Shown piece after piece: positions 10,307 through 20,348 of a stretch of 64,000 bases of DNA (position 1 is its first letter; every line of letters starts with the position of its first letter). The notes beneath the pieces were generated by a model. The model was not told the origin of the DNA and searched no databases. It was given only the letters and a program-made list of their open reading frames with translations. This DNA is from Flavobacteriia bacterium (lineage in GTDB: Bacteria > Bacteroidota > Bacteroidia > Flavobacteriales_D > Crocinitomicaceae). The DNA is taken from the NCBI GenBank assembly GCA_016183815.1, contig JACPDW010000020.1, forward strand, positions 184,548 to 248,547, read 5' to 3'. A program made the position numbers and the translations under genes.

Positions 10307-11062
10307 TTATTTCATTATCTGATATTTTTTTTTAGCTTCATTTCTACTACATGAATTAAAATGCCACCATTCAGTTGGGATATTTACAAAACCCTGAGTT
10401 TTCATTACTTTTCGCAACAGTTTTCTATTATCCACCTGATGAATTGTCAACTTTCCAATAGATAAAAAATGTTGTTCTAGTCGTGGGTAAGCAAGTTCTC
10501 TAATGTCATCATAACCAGCTCCCATATCTAAAGGAACCTTGTCTTCATCGCAAATTGTTAAATCTACGGCAGCTCCGAAGTTGTGTAAACTTCCATTGGC
10601 TGGATTCGAAACAAATTTCACTCTTTTTTCTACTGGAATACTATCTAATGCCCTCCACATTTCTTGTTGTACAGACAGTGGTCTCGCCCCATCATAAACT
10701 AATAATGAGTATTTTGGATGAAGGGATTTTAAATACATTTGAACTTTTGATAGTCGAATTGCAACGTCTTTTTGAAGAAGTAGTTCATTAGTATGAAAAT
10801 ATAAGCGTTTTTTCATAAAATTATCGTTACCCGCATATTTTAAATCAATTTGAATACTAGAATCGATACTTTTTAAATCCACCAAAGAAGGGCTGGTGAT
10901 TTTTTTAAATTTATATTTTTGATTATCAGCATGTAAAGTGTTTTTTATTGATTTATTGATTGTTTCTTTTTTTATATTTTCTTTAATAGTATCCTTTTTA
11001 TTTTCACAAGAAAAAAATAGTAAACCTAAAAAAAAGAGAACTAATAGTAAATGTTTAATCAT
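10307..11062 (-). CDS. D-alanyl-D-alanine dipeptidase (VanX/M15D family), lipoprotein
   Basis: Lipobox LLFFSCENK; SLLVYDGARPLSVQQEMW, GSLHNFGAAVDLTICD, EWWHFNS. Confidence 0.85.
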   Translation of the reverse strand: MIKHLLLVLFFLGLLFFSCENKKDTIKENIKKETINKSIKNTLHADNQKYKFKKITSPSLVDLKSIDSSIQIDLKYAGNDNFMKKRLYFHTNELLLQKDVAIRLSKVQMYLKSLHPKYSLLVYDGARPLSVQQEMWRALDSIPVEKRVKFVSNPANGSLHNFGAAVDLTICDEDKVPLDMGAGYDDIRELAYPRLEQHFLSIGKLTIHQVDNRKLLRKVMKTQGFVNIPTEWWHFNSCSRNEAKKKYQIMK

Positions 11063-11150
11063 TTAGTGATAAATTTTTATTCAAATTAACTAAAAAATAA
11101 TTTACCATTTGAATTATATCTATTAAGTTTACAAACAAAATTGATATAAA

Positions 11151-12596
11151 ATGAAAATTCAAGACTTAAAGCCAAATAATTTATGGAATTACTTTTATGA
11201 AATTAATCTAATTCCTAGGGCTTCAAAAAAAGAGGAAAAAATTAGAGATTATTTGGTTTCTTTCGCAAAAAACAATCAAATAAAGTATCAAACAGACTCG
11301 GTTGGAAATGTTTTTTTATACAAAAATGCTACGTCAGGTTACGAGAACCACCCAATAATTACCTTACAAGCTCACATGGATATGGTGCATCAAAAAAACA
11401 ATGATACTGTTTTTGATTTTGATAATCAGGCTATTGAAATGCATATTGACGACGATTGGGTAAAAGCCAACGGCACCACTTTAGGCGCGGATAATGGTAT
11501 AGGTCTTGCTGCTATTTTAGCTGTTTTTGCTTCAAAAGACTTAAAACATCCTCCGTTAGAAGCTTTGATTACAATGGATGAAGAAACTGGAATGACAGGT
11601 GCTAAAAATTTAAACATCAACTATTTAAAAGGAAATACATTGCTGAATCTCGATAGTGAAGATGAAGAGGAATTTTCTATTGGTTGTGCCGGCGGTATGG
11701 ACACTAATACATCAAAAAATTATACACTTTTACCTATCAGTACTGTCAATATATCTTATGAATTTTCTTTATCAGGTTTATTAGGAGGTCATTCAGGAAT
11801 GGACATACATTTAGGAAGAGGGAATGCAAATAAATTGCTCAATAGAGTATTGTATGAATTATTATCTGTTGAGTTAACACAATTGGTAAGTTTTGTCGGA
11901 GGAAGTTTAAGAAATGCTATTCCAAGAGAAGCAAGAATGACTCTTACTTTTCCTTTTGAAAAAGAAGAACAACTTTTAGCTTTATGGCTAAATGTTACTG
12001 AAAAAATTTCATTAGAATATAAAACAATTGAACCTCAAATTCTATTTCAAGCAAAAAAAGTAGAAAATGAAAAGAATGCTATAAATAATGAAGATTCTAA
12101 AGATTTTTGTTCTTGTATTCACAGTGTATTTAATGGTGTTTATCGAATGAGTCCTGAAATGAAAGATTTAGTTGAAACGTCTTCAAATCTCGCATTAGTT
12201 AAACTAAAAAATGGACAATTTGAAACACAATCCTTGCAAAGATCTAGTATTCAGAGTGGGATTGAAGAAATTAGCAGGTCTGTAAAATGCGTATTTGAGT
12301 CTTTTTCTTGCAAGGTACAACAAGGTAATGACTATCCTGGTTGGAAGCCCAATCCAAATTCTATGATTGTACAAAAAATGAGTTCGTGGTATAAAGAAAT
12401 GTTTAATAAAAACCCAAAGATTTTGGCATGCCATGCTGGTTTAGAATGTGGAATATTATCGGCACACTTTCCAGAAATGGAAATGATTTCTTTTGGTCCA
12501 AACATTAAAGGTGCACATTCTCCTGATGAAAAAGTACAAATTAGTTCAGTTCAAAATTTTTGGAATTTTTTAGTCAAAACATTAGAGAACTTATAA
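11151..12596 (+). CDS. pepD: Aminoacyl-histidine dipeptidase (M20 family)
   Basis: PRASKKEEKIRDYLVSFAK, LQAHMDMVHQKN, GADNGIGLAAILAV, MDEETGMTGA, GHSGMDIHLGRGNANK, CHAGLECGI. Confidence 0.92.
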   Translation: MKIQDLKPNNLWNYFYEINLIPRASKKEEKIRDYLVSFAKNNQIKYQTDSVGNVFLYKNATSGYENHPIITLQAHMDMVHQKNNDTVFDFDNQAIEMHIDDDWVKANGTTLGADNGIGLAAILAVFASKDLKHPPLEALITMDEETGMTGAKNLNINYLKGNTLLNLDSEDEEEFSIGCAGGMDTNTSKNYTLLPISTVNISYEFSLSGLLGGHSGMDIHLGRGNANKLLNRVLYELLSVELTQLVSFVGGSLRNAIPREARMTLTFPFEKEEQLLALWLNVTEKISLEYKTIEPQILFQAKKVENEKNAINNEDSKDFCSCIHSVFNGVYRMSPEMKDLVETSSNLALVKLKNGQFETQSLQRSSIQSGIEEISRSVKCVFESFSCKVQQGNDYPGWKPNPNSMIVQKMSSWYKEMFNKNPKILACHAGLECGILSAHFPEMEMISFGPNIKGAHSPDEKVQISSVQNFWNFLVKTLENL

Positions 12597-12706
12597 AATA
12601 ATTACTAAGATGGCTTAAAATATTATTTATTAAAAGATTTTACCCCAAAAAACTTTTTTCATTAAGTGTAATTATCAAATTTATATTAATTTTGTATCGT
12701 TAAACA

Positions 12707-12793
12707 GGTGGGATGGGTGAGTGGCTGAAACCAACAGTTTGCTAAACTGTCGTACGGGAAACTGTACCGCGGGTTCGAATCCCGCTCCCACCG
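12707..12793 (+). tRNA. tRNA-Ser (anticodon GCT)
   Basis: Acceptor GGTGGGA/TCCCACC, anticodon arm CAGTTTGCTAAACTG, long variable arm, GGTTCGAATCC T-loop. Confidence 0.92.
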
Positions 12794-13031
12794 CTAATAG
12801 AATTAAGCTTAACAAATACAAAGTGCGCGGGATGAGAACCTCAGGGTTCGTGCCGGAGCGAAGCGGAGACCATCGAAAACCGACGAAAGGAGGTTGAGAT
12901 AATCCCGCTCCCACCGCTAATAGTATTAAGCTTAACAAATACAAAGTGCACGGGATGATAACCTCAGGGTTCGTACCGGAGCGAAGCGGAGACCGACGTA
13001 AGGATGTTGAGATAATCTCGTTCACATCGCC
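12778..13031. repeat. Tandem repeat carrying the tRNA-Ser 3' end (two long units of about 123 and 113 bp plus a degenerate third tRNA end)
   Basis: AATCCCGCTCCCACCGCTAATAGNATTAAGCTTAACAAATACAAAGTGCRCGGGATGAKAACCTCAGGGTTCGTRCCGGAGCGAAGCGGAGACC at 12778 and 12901; AATCTCGTTCACATCGCC at 13014. Confidence 0.9.
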
Positions 13032-13272
13032 TATTCAAAACGGCTATTTTTACATTCTTTTCAATTTAATTTAGTCGCAAGAAACTATTATCTTTTTCTA
13101 ATTCCAAAACCAGAATAGCAAAGTATTTTTGTTTTTTTCATAGACTAATCAATATTCAAGTACTTATACTTAAAATCCTAAGTACAAATTATCAATCTAC
13201 TAAATTTTTTCAAAATATAAGTTTTAACAGATTTAAATTTGCTTCATTATTAACAATTAAAAAAATTGCCCT

Positions 13273-13668
13273 ATGAAAAAATTTAACTTAAATTGGAAAA
13301 AAGTAAGTATGTTGGTTTTTACTTTTACATTTATTAGTTTTGAAGCAAATACTTCAACTTTAACTGAAAATGAAATTAGTTTAGAGAAACCTTACAATCT
13401 TGAAGTAGCTACCAATAATGAAATTTCTAATGAAATAATTTCAATTGATGGACTATTTAAAAGAAACAATATAAAAGCAGACAAAAAACCTAACTATTAC
13501 AAAAAAAGTAAAAAACCAAGTGCAATAAGTCAATATTATTTAAAAAATCAATCTAAATCAGCATTAAGATGTATTAAAATTTCAAATAAAAGACATTACA
13601 ATAATAAAAAATTTATCCGTTATAGTCACAAAAAACATTTTAAATTATTTAAATCAAGTAGATTTTGA
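13273..13668 (+). CDS. Hypothetical exported protein
   Basis: Intact ORF with signal-like N-terminus and basic C-terminus. Confidence 0.5.
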   Translation: MKKFNLNWKKVSMLVFTFTFISFEANTSTLTENEISLEKPYNLEVATNNEISNEIISIDGLFKRNNIKADKKPNYYKKSKKPSAISQYYLKNQSKSALRCIKISNKRHYNNKKFIRYSHKKHFKLFKSSRF

Positions 13669-13697
13669 GTATAATACCATTTAACAAAATATTCATT

Positions 13698-13731
13698 AAA
13701 GGTTAATTAAATTCAATTAACCTTTTTTTAT
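13698..13731. terminator. Bidirectional-type terminator hairpin between convergent genes
   Basis: AAAGGTTAATT-loop-AATTAACCTTTTTTT. Confidence 0.65.
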
Positions 13732-14033
13732 TTAGAATATTTCCTTAACGAATGCCAAGAACCGCCATTATGAACTTTTTCATAGCCATTGGATTTCAAA
13801 ATCATTTTTGCTGAACCACTTCTCATGCCAGATGCACAGCAAGTAATAATTGCTTTTGATTTATCTAACTTTTTTAAGTTTGATTTTAATTGATCTAAAG
13901 GAATGTTTATCGAACCTTTTACATGACCACCTTGATATTCACCTTTTGAACGAACATCAACTATTAATGCTCCTTCAGTTATCCATTCCTGTACATCAAT
14001 TTTTTTTCCAAATAGTGAGGAGAAAATACCCAT
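13728..14033 (-). CDS. Rhodanese-like domain protein
   Basis: LIVDVRSKGEYQGGHVKGSINIPL, CCASGMRS. Confidence 0.85.
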   Translation of the reverse strand: MGIFSSLFGKKIDVQEWITEGALIVDVRSKGEYQGGHVKGSINIPLDQLKSNLKKLDKSKAIITCCASGMRSGSAKMILKSNGYEKVHNGGSWHSLRKYSK

Positions 14034-14034
14034 A

Positions 14035-14283
14035 TTAATTATTTTTAACTAAAAAATTAACATCTAACCAACATCCTCCGTTCTCACATCTTATACCCTG
14101 TGCTTGCAAAAAATAGGTCGCCTGACCACTTCTTGCTCCACTAGCACAGCATAAAACAATTGGTTCGTTCATTTTTTTTAATTCATCAACTCTATTGGGA
14201 ATTTCTTGTAAAGGTATGTTTATGCTTCCAGCTACATGTCCTCCCATGTATTCTGCTGGTGTTCTAACGTCTATAATTGTCAT
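14035..14283 (-). CDS. Rhodanese-like domain protein
   Basis: IIDVRTPAEYMGGHVAGSINIPL, CCASGARSGQA. Confidence 0.85.
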   Translation of the reverse strand: MTIIDVRTPAEYMGGHVAGSINIPLQEIPNRVDELKKMNEPIVLCCASGARSGQATYFLQAQGIRCENGGCWLDVNFLVKNN

Positions 14284-14397
14284 TTTTTATTTTTTATTTT
14301 GCAAATTTAATTTAGAAAACAATTTTTTATTGTAACGCAAGTTACCGTGAAATGAAAATTTTAGTAAATTTTACCTCAATTCAAAAAGTAAGTTAGT

Positions 14398-15837
14398 TTA
14401 GGATAGAATTTTGGTTTTAGTGAATACCTTTTTTTCTTTGATATTCTTTAAATACATTGATACAAGTTTAATTGAAAGAATAAAAGCAATCGGTAAGATG
14501 GGCGTAATGTATCTTTCTTCATTCATTCTTTGGATATATGAAAGATAAAACATGAAAATAAATATAGCTAAAGATGTGAAGAACAACATGTTTTTATATT
14601 TAATAGTAATTACATAAAGCATTGAAAATATAACAGAAAACATTACCACAAACAAACATGCCCATCGTAAAATTTCCATCCAAAATTCTCCTCTAAAATC
14701 ATATTGAAAGATTTTTAAATTTAAATGAGAACTTTTTATTTGCTTCCATAAACTTAATAATGGTGTTTTTAAATAATAATCAATTGGATATTTTTTAATT
14801 AATTCACTCTGAAGCAATTTAATGTGTTTTTCAAATTCTAATTCGCCTTTATGAGGACCATTTAACATTTTATAATTCTTAAAATGTATAAATCTGTATT
14901 TATGTAAACTTTGGTACTCTTTTAATAAAGGTATAATTTTTATATGAAATTTTTGAGGAACATTGAGTAAAGCTGTATTAATAGCATTTTCTGTAGTGTC
15001 ATAAGTTAATGCTCCAGCAACGGCATGGAAATTTTCAGGAACATACTCCCATACTCGATATAAATCAGTCAAAACTCTATGACTTGGTCTAAACATTCCG
15101 TTATTAGTATAAGAATAAATAGGATGTAATCCTGGATAAGATTTATTAATTACAGTAGCTCTAATGCTCCAAAATAGAAATGGTAAATAAAGTAAAATAG
15201 ACCAAAAAAAGATATTCCTTCGTAAATGAAAAATAAAAGAAAAATGGAATAATGCTATAAAAATTCCTAATTGAGGTCGTAACAACAATAAATATGCTGC
15301 GGCTAAACAGAAGAGGATAAGGTAGCTTTTTTTATAATTAAAAATACATTTTAAATTAAAGAAAAAAACAGCAAGTAACACAAAAGGAGTGATGCTCTCT
15401 GTTATAGTAAAATACATAAATCCGCTAAAACAAGGCAACAATCCATAAATCAAACTGGAATAAATAGCCCATTTTTTTGAAAATAGAAGGGTAGTTATTC
15501 TACTAAAAATAAAAACAGACAAAAAAAATGCTGAAATTTGAAAAATTTTTAGAATTATCCATGGATTATCGTTATAAATTGTTTTACAAGTTAAAAAGAA
15601 CAATCCATAACCAGGAGGTCGAAGAAAAAAAGAGGTTATTGATTTTGAATTGTCTTTCCATTCTCCAATTTCCAGCCAATTTTGAGGAGGTCTAAGATAA
15701 CTGGATTCGTCCGCACAAGTTATTAAACCATTCTGACTTGGAAATTGATTATTAAGTGAATATTGATTGTATTCTTGATAAAATACAGCAAAAAGAGTAC
15801 TAACAAATGCTATTAATAAACTTTTTTTATGGGACAA
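14398..15837 (-). CDS. Polytopic membrane protein, GT39/ArnT-like glycosyltransferase
   Basis: Many TM segments; ADESSYLRPP and RPPGYGLFF resemble luminal motifs of GT-C enzymes. Confidence 0.5.
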   Translation of the reverse strand: MSHKKSLLIAFVSTLFAVFYQEYNQYSLNNQFPSQNGLITCADESSYLRPPQNWLEIGEWKDNSKSITSFFLRPPGYGLFFLTCKTIYNDNPWIILKIFQISAFFLSVFIFSRITTLLFSKKWAIYSSLIYGLLPCFSGFMYFTITESITPFVLLAVFFFNLKCIFNYKKSYLILFCLAAAYLLLLRPQLGIFIALFHFSFIFHLRRNIFFWSILLYLPFLFWSIRATVINKSYPGLHPIYSYTNNGMFRPSHRVLTDLYRVWEYVPENFHAVAGALTYDTTENAINTALLNVPQKFHIKIIPLLKEYQSLHKYRFIHFKNYKMLNGPHKGELEFEKHIKLLQSELIKKYPIDYYLKTPLLSLWKQIKSSHLNLKIFQYDFRGEFWMEILRWACLFVVMFSVIFSMLYVITIKYKNMLFFTSLAIFIFMFYLSYIQRMNEERYITPILPIAFILSIKLVSMYLKNIKEKKVFTKTKILS

Positions 15838-16087
15838 GGTCTGTTAAATTTATAGCAACTACCCCTTTAATATCAGGAATAGCTTTTTTAATAGCTTCTT
15901 CAACTCCAGCTTTTAAGGTCATTAAACTCATGGAACAATCGCTACAATTCCCTAAAAGTTTAACTTGAATTATTCCTTCCGGAGTTAAATCAACAAATTC
16001 AATATCACCTCCATCAGCATGTAAAAATGGTTTGATTTGTTCTAATGTTTCGTTGATTTTATCTATTGTTTGTTTGTTTGTTTTCAT
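15827..16087 (-). CDS. NifU-like Fe-S scaffold (C-terminal domain type)
   Basis: IKPFLHADGGDIEFVDLTPEGIIQVKLLGNCSDCSMSLMTLKAGVE. Confidence 0.9.
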   Translation of the reverse strand: MKTNKQTIDKINETLEQIKPFLHADGGDIEFVDLTPEGIIQVKLLGNCSDCSMSLMTLKAGVEEAIKKAIPDIKGVVAINLTDLVP

Positions 16088-16097
16088 AATAAATTTC

Positions 16098-17183
16098 TTA
16101 TGCTGTTGCTTTTTCTTTTTCTTTGTTTTTAATTTTTTGAACTTGTTCTATAAATCGTTCGACCATTTGAGTTAATTCTTTTGATATTTCAGCATTTTCC
16201 TGAAAAATTGCAGGACGACCAACATCACCAGATTCTCGAACACTTTGAACTAATGGAATATGACCTAAAAAACATTCATTTATTCCTTCTGCTAAATTTT
16301 TTACACCATCACGACCAAAAAGATAATACTTATTATTTGGTAGTTCAGCAGGGGTAAACCATGACATGTTTTCAATCAAACCAACGATAGGTACGTTGAT
16401 ACTTTCTAACTTAAACATGTTTACTCCTTTACGTGCGTCTGCAAGTGCAACTTCTTGAGGTGTGCTTACGATTACTACGCCATCTAATGGAACTGTTTGA
16501 ACTAAAGAAAGATGAATATCTCCTGTACCTGGGGGCAAATCTATGAGTAAATAATCTAATTTTCCCCAATATGCGTCGGTAAATAATTGAGTTAATGCTT
16601 TTGCAGCCATTGGACCTCTCCAAACTACAGCACTGTCTTGGTCAGTAAAAAAACCAATGGATAAAATTTTTATACCATAACTAATGATTGGATTTATTTT
16701 TGAAACACCTTCAACATCAATCATTTCAGGACGTTCACCAACTAAATCAAACATTGTTGGTATTGAAGGGCCATAAATGTCTGCATCAACTATTCCAACA
16801 CGAAATCCTTTTTTTGCTAATCCACCAGCTAAGTTTGCTGTTACAGTTGATTTTCCGACACCACCTTTTCCTGAGGCAACAGCTATTATATTTTTTACTT
16901 CTGGTAAAATTTTTCTTTTTACTAATTCGCTTTCAGCTGGAAGAGCACTCACTATTAGTTCAAATTTAAAATCTTCTCCAAGTTGTTTTTTTATTTGATA
17001 AGCAATTTGTTCGTGCATTCTTTTTCGTGCATGAAACGCTGGGTTAGAAATAGATACTTGAACATGAAACGTTTCATCTCTTAGCTCTAAAGTTTTAACT
17101 AAATCTGCACTTACTAAATCTTTTCTAATGTCCGGCTCAATGATGTTGGACAATATTTCTTTGATAATTTGTATATTATCCAT
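16098..17183 (-). CDS. Mrp/NBP35 family Fe-S carrier ATPase
   Basis: IAVASGKGGVGKSTVTANLAGGLAKKG, DADIYGPSIPTMF, DLPPGTGDIHLSL, N-terminal DUF59-like region. Confidence 0.92.
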   Translation of the reverse strand: MDNIQIIKEILSNIIEPDIRKDLVSADLVKTLELRDETFHVQVSISNPAFHARKRMHEQIAYQIKKQLGEDFKFELIVSALPAESELVKRKILPEVKNIIAVASGKGGVGKSTVTANLAGGLAKKGFRVGIVDADIYGPSIPTMFDLVGERPEMIDVEGVSKINPIISYGIKILSIGFFTDQDSAVVWRGPMAAKALTQLFTDAYWGKLDYLLIDLPPGTGDIHLSLVQTVPLDGVVIVSTPQEVALADARKGVNMFKLESINVPIVGLIENMSWFTPAELPNNKYYLFGRDGVKNLAEGINECFLGHIPLVQSVRESGDVGRPAIFQENAEISKELTQMVERFIEQVQKIKNKEKEKATA

Positions 17184-17776
17184 TAAACTTTTTCATTTAT
17201 TGGTTTTACTGAACGAATAGATTTTGCCATTAATTCAATTATCATTTTTTCAAAACCGTCATCTCTACTTCTAAAAACATAGGTGATGTTATTGATGACT
17301 TTTTGACCAAAAACATGATAGGATTTATGAACTAAACCAACTGATTTTGGAGCTGATTTTTCTCCATCAACTGTTAATATTCTTTCATACATAATAAAAT
17401 CAGCTTCGTTGTAAATGTATTTAATTTTATAAAATTTTAAACCTTCAAGTTTTCTTTTCTCTTCTTTTACCATTTCTCTATCGTCTCCCCAATCATCTAT
17501 AATCATGTGAAAATTTGGACCCACCATCAACTCCCATCTAAAATCATCTTCAGAATGTTTAATTTCTGGCTCTGTTGAAGCACCAATATTTGCCGTTTCG
17601 TCTGGCAACATGATTGTGGCTGGAATGTCGTAATTTTTTAGAGAAAACCCTTTAAACTCATACAATTCATCGTCAAGAATCTCTAAACTATTTTCCTCTT
17701 TTTTCTGACCATTACAAGAAGTTATGACAAATAATAAAAGGATGAAAAAAGAAAAAATTAAGTATTGTTTTTTCAT
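17183..17776 (-). CDS. Hypothetical lipoprotein
   Basis: Lipobox ITSCNGQK. Confidence 0.6.
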   Translation of the reverse strand: MKKQYLIFSFFILLLFVITSCNGQKKEENSLEILDDELYEFKGFSLKNYDIPATIMLPDETANIGASTEPEIKHSEDDFRWELMVGPNFHMIIDDWGDDREMVKEEKRKLEGLKFYKIKYIYNEADFIMYERILTVDGEKSAPKSVGLVHKSYHVFGQKVINNITYVFRSRDDGFEKMIIELMAKSIRSVKPINEKV

Positions 17777-17898
17777 ATTTAATAATGTTTATCACAAAAT
17801 TAATATTTTTTTAGATTGTTTCTATAAAAATATATAAAGAAGTAGAAAATTTGACTTCTAATTAATGGAAAAATAACAAATCTTAATAAAAACGATTT

Positions 17899-18501
17899 CT
17901 AAAACAATTCTGCTTCAATAAGTAATTTTTTATCTTCAATCATTTTTCTTAAATTGATTAAAGCATATCTCATTCTTCCTAAGCATGTATTAATACTGAG
18001 ATTTTTTAATTCAGCTATTTCTTTAAAAGATAATTCTTCAAAAATACGAAACTGTATTATTTCTCTTTGTTCTTCGGGTAATAATGGTAAAAGTAAATGA
18101 AGCTGATCGAAAACCTCGTTTTTACTTAAATAGGTTAATGCATTGTCTTCTTTGTCTTTTAACATCGATAAAACTTGAGGAATATCGTTTGTGTTTTGAT
18201 CTCTTACCCATTTGATTTTATTGTTTTTTCTAAAATAATCAATGACAAGATTATTGGAAATTCTCAATACCCAAGGCAAAAATTTACCTTCGTCGTTATA
18301 AGTTCCCAATTGAATGGTATTGATAACTTTTATGAACACCTCTTGAAAGAAATCGTTAGCTAACTCTACATCTTTAACTTTTAAATAAATAAAACGAAAG
18401 ATTCTAGATTTATGACGACTTAATAAAACTTCAAAAGCATTATGATCTCCGGACTTATATTGCGATATCAACTCAGAATCGCTGAAAGATTTATACACCA
18501 T
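17899..18501 (-). CDS. RNA polymerase sigma-70 factor, ECF type
   Basis: NDFFQEVFIKVI, WVLRISNNLVIDYFRK, LPEEQREIIQFRIFEELSFKEIAEL. Confidence 0.9.
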   Translation of the reverse strand: MVYKSFSDSELISQYKSGDHNAFEVLLSRHKSRIFRFIYLKVKDVELANDFFQEVFIKVINTIQLGTYNDEGKFLPWVLRISNNLVIDYFRKNNKIKWVRDQNTNDIPQVLSMLKDKEDNALTYLSKNEVFDQLHLLLPLLPEEQREIIQFRIFEELSFKEIAELKNLSINTCLGRMRYALINLRKMIEDKKLLIEAELF

Positions 18502-18719
18502 ATTTTTAAAACTAAATTATTATTAATTAAAAAATGTAAAGGTGTATTATAAGCCGAATTTTTAAATGATTATGGAGCAAAAATAAGTCTTTATTTTTAA
18601 ATAGCCAAAAAAATGTTAATTAAATGAACAAAATACAGTTTTGAATGAACAAAGCTTAATTATGCTTGAATAAGATACAAAAGATTTAAATTAAAAGTAT
18701 AAAGATGTTTATTTTTAAT

Positions 18720-19022
18720 TTAAATAAATCCTAATTCTAATTTGGCTTCCTCACTCATCATATCTTTGTCCCACGGAGGATCAAATACAATATTCACTTT
18801 GGCAGATTTTACTTGATGCATAAATGCAACTTTGTCTTCAACTTCTTTTGGTAATGTCTCAGCTACTGGACAATTTGGAGAAGTTAAAGTCATGTCAATT
18901 TCAACTTCATTTTCATTATGAACTTTTATCTCATAAATTAATCCCAATTCAAAAATATCAACAGGTATTTCTGGATCATAAATTGTTTTTAAGACTTCTA
19001 TTATTTCGTTTTCAAGCTCCAT
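18720..19022 (-). CDS. DUF59/SufT-like Fe-S assembly protein
   Basis: IYDPEIPVDIFELGLIYEI, MTLTSPNCPVAE, FDPPWDKDMMSEEAKLELG. Confidence 0.88.
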   Translation of the reverse strand: MELENEIIEVLKTIYDPEIPVDIFELGLIYEIKVHNENEVEIDMTLTSPNCPVAETLPKEVEDKVAFMHQVKSAKVNIVFDPPWDKDMMSEEAKLELGFI

Positions 19023-19121
19023 TTTTGTCTTTAAATACGCTTTGTTTCAAAAATTATTGAAACAATAACGAGACAAAGTTAGAAACAAAATCTATACTTT
19101 TATATGTTATTTAGAATGATT

Positions 19122-19751
19122 CTAATTAGAGGTGGATTTTTTTATTGGACGGAGTTTTTCTACAAAAGTATCGCCAATTTTATCTAATTCATAATAAGTG
19201 AAATAGTCTAATTTTTTTGCTCCTTTCACACGATATAAACGATAATTTTCGTAGTGTTTTTTTAATTTATATTTTACAAATTGTTTATTATATTTTAAAA
19301 CCAGTATTTTTTTGGAGATATAGTAATCTCCATTTTTATTGGTATTCATCCAAAAACCAAACTCTTTCAAGCGAAAAGTACTATCACTATATAAATAGAG
19401 AGTTGAAGTGTTTTGAATCAATGAAAGTTTAGCGAAATTTGTTCCTCTTAAAACGACTTCATTTTCATTATGATAATGTTGTAAATACTTAGTTGGATTT
19501 AATATTAATGAAATTAACGGCAAAATCATTAATAATAAATAAAATCTTTTTATTTTTTTTTCGAGTTTTTTATCTTTAAATGCTCCATAAATAAAAATGA
19601 GCATAAAGAAATAAACGATTAAAACTATTGAAAAAAGGCAGGTTTGTAAAAATCCTTCTAAAAAAAAGCCCAATTCTAGCAACAAAAAACAACTAAGTGA
19701 AAATAAAATGAAATATTTTAATGAATTTGCCATTTGATTTATTTGCTCCAA
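19122..19751 (-). CDS. Hypothetical membrane protein
   Basis: N-terminal TM segments, intact ORF. Confidence 0.55.
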   Translation of the reverse strand: MEQINQMANSLKYFILFSLSCFLLLELGFFLEGFLQTCLFSIVLIVYFFMLIFIYGAFKDKKLEKKIKRFYLLLMILPLISLILNPTKYLQHYHNENEVVLRGTNFAKLSLIQNTSTLYLYSDSTFRLKEFGFWMNTNKNGDYYISKKILVLKYNKQFVKYKLKKHYENYRLYRVKGAKKLDYFTYYELDKIGDTFVEKLRPIKKSTSN

Positions 19752-19767
19752 AATTAGTTAAATTCTA

Positions 19768-20328
19768 TCACTTTTTAATAACTCTTTTTTGATTTTCTTT
19801 AATAAAAGCATTCCAATTTCCCGAATTTGTTTTATTATGCTCCCCAACTCCTTTGGAAAAATGATGACAAACAGCGACGGCTAAACCGTCTGTTGCATCT
19901 AAATATTTAGGAATTTCTTTAAAAGATAATAAGTTTTGTAACATACCCGCGACTTGTTCTTTTGAAGCATTTCCATTTCCTGTTATTGCTTGTTTTATTC
20001 GGCGTGGTGTATATTCTTCAATTGGAATGTTGTTTTTTAAAGCTGCTGCTATCGCAACCCCTTGAGCTCTACCTAACTTCAACATGGATTGAATATTTTT
20101 GCCATAAAAAGGTGCTTCAATTGACATCTCATCGGGTTTGTAATCTTGGATTAGTTTGTCAATTTTTTCAAAAATTAATTTTAACTTATCGGGATGTGTT
20201 TTTGACTTTGAAATGTTAAGAATACCAAAGTTTAACAACAACAATTGTTTCTGTTGAACATGAATTATTCCATATCCTAATATGCTTGTTCCTGGATCTA
20301 CTCCTAAAATAATTTTATCTTCCCACAT
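19768..20328 (-). CDS. ruvC: Holliday junction endodeoxyribonuclease RuvC
   Basis: ILGVDPGTSILGYGII, EAPFYGKNIQSMLKLGRAQGVAIAAAL, DATDGLAVAVCHH. Confidence 0.93.
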   Translation of the reverse strand: MWEDKIILGVDPGTSILGYGIIHVQQKQLLLLNFGILNISKSKTHPDKLKLIFEKIDKLIQDYKPDEMSIEAPFYGKNIQSMLKLGRAQGVAIAAALKNNIPIEEYTPRRIKQAITGNGNASKEQVAGMLQNLLSFKEIPKYLDATDGLAVAVCHHFSKGVGEHNKTNSGNWNAFIKENQKRVIKK

Positions 20329-20348
20329 AAAAATAGTATTTTTAACGG

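Noticed and set aside
12681-13025. 114-aa minus-strand ORF with repeated LLSLILLAVGAG
   Set aside because: It is antisense to tRNA-Ser and its duplicated 3' ends; the repeated peptide comes from the DNA repeat, not a real gene.
16429-16998. Small ORFs overlapping the Mrp gene on other frames (e.g. 16429..16623, 16688..16969, 16777..16998)
   Set aside because: Low-complexity translations fully inside a confident coding gene; likewise for the many other short antisense ORFs in the track.
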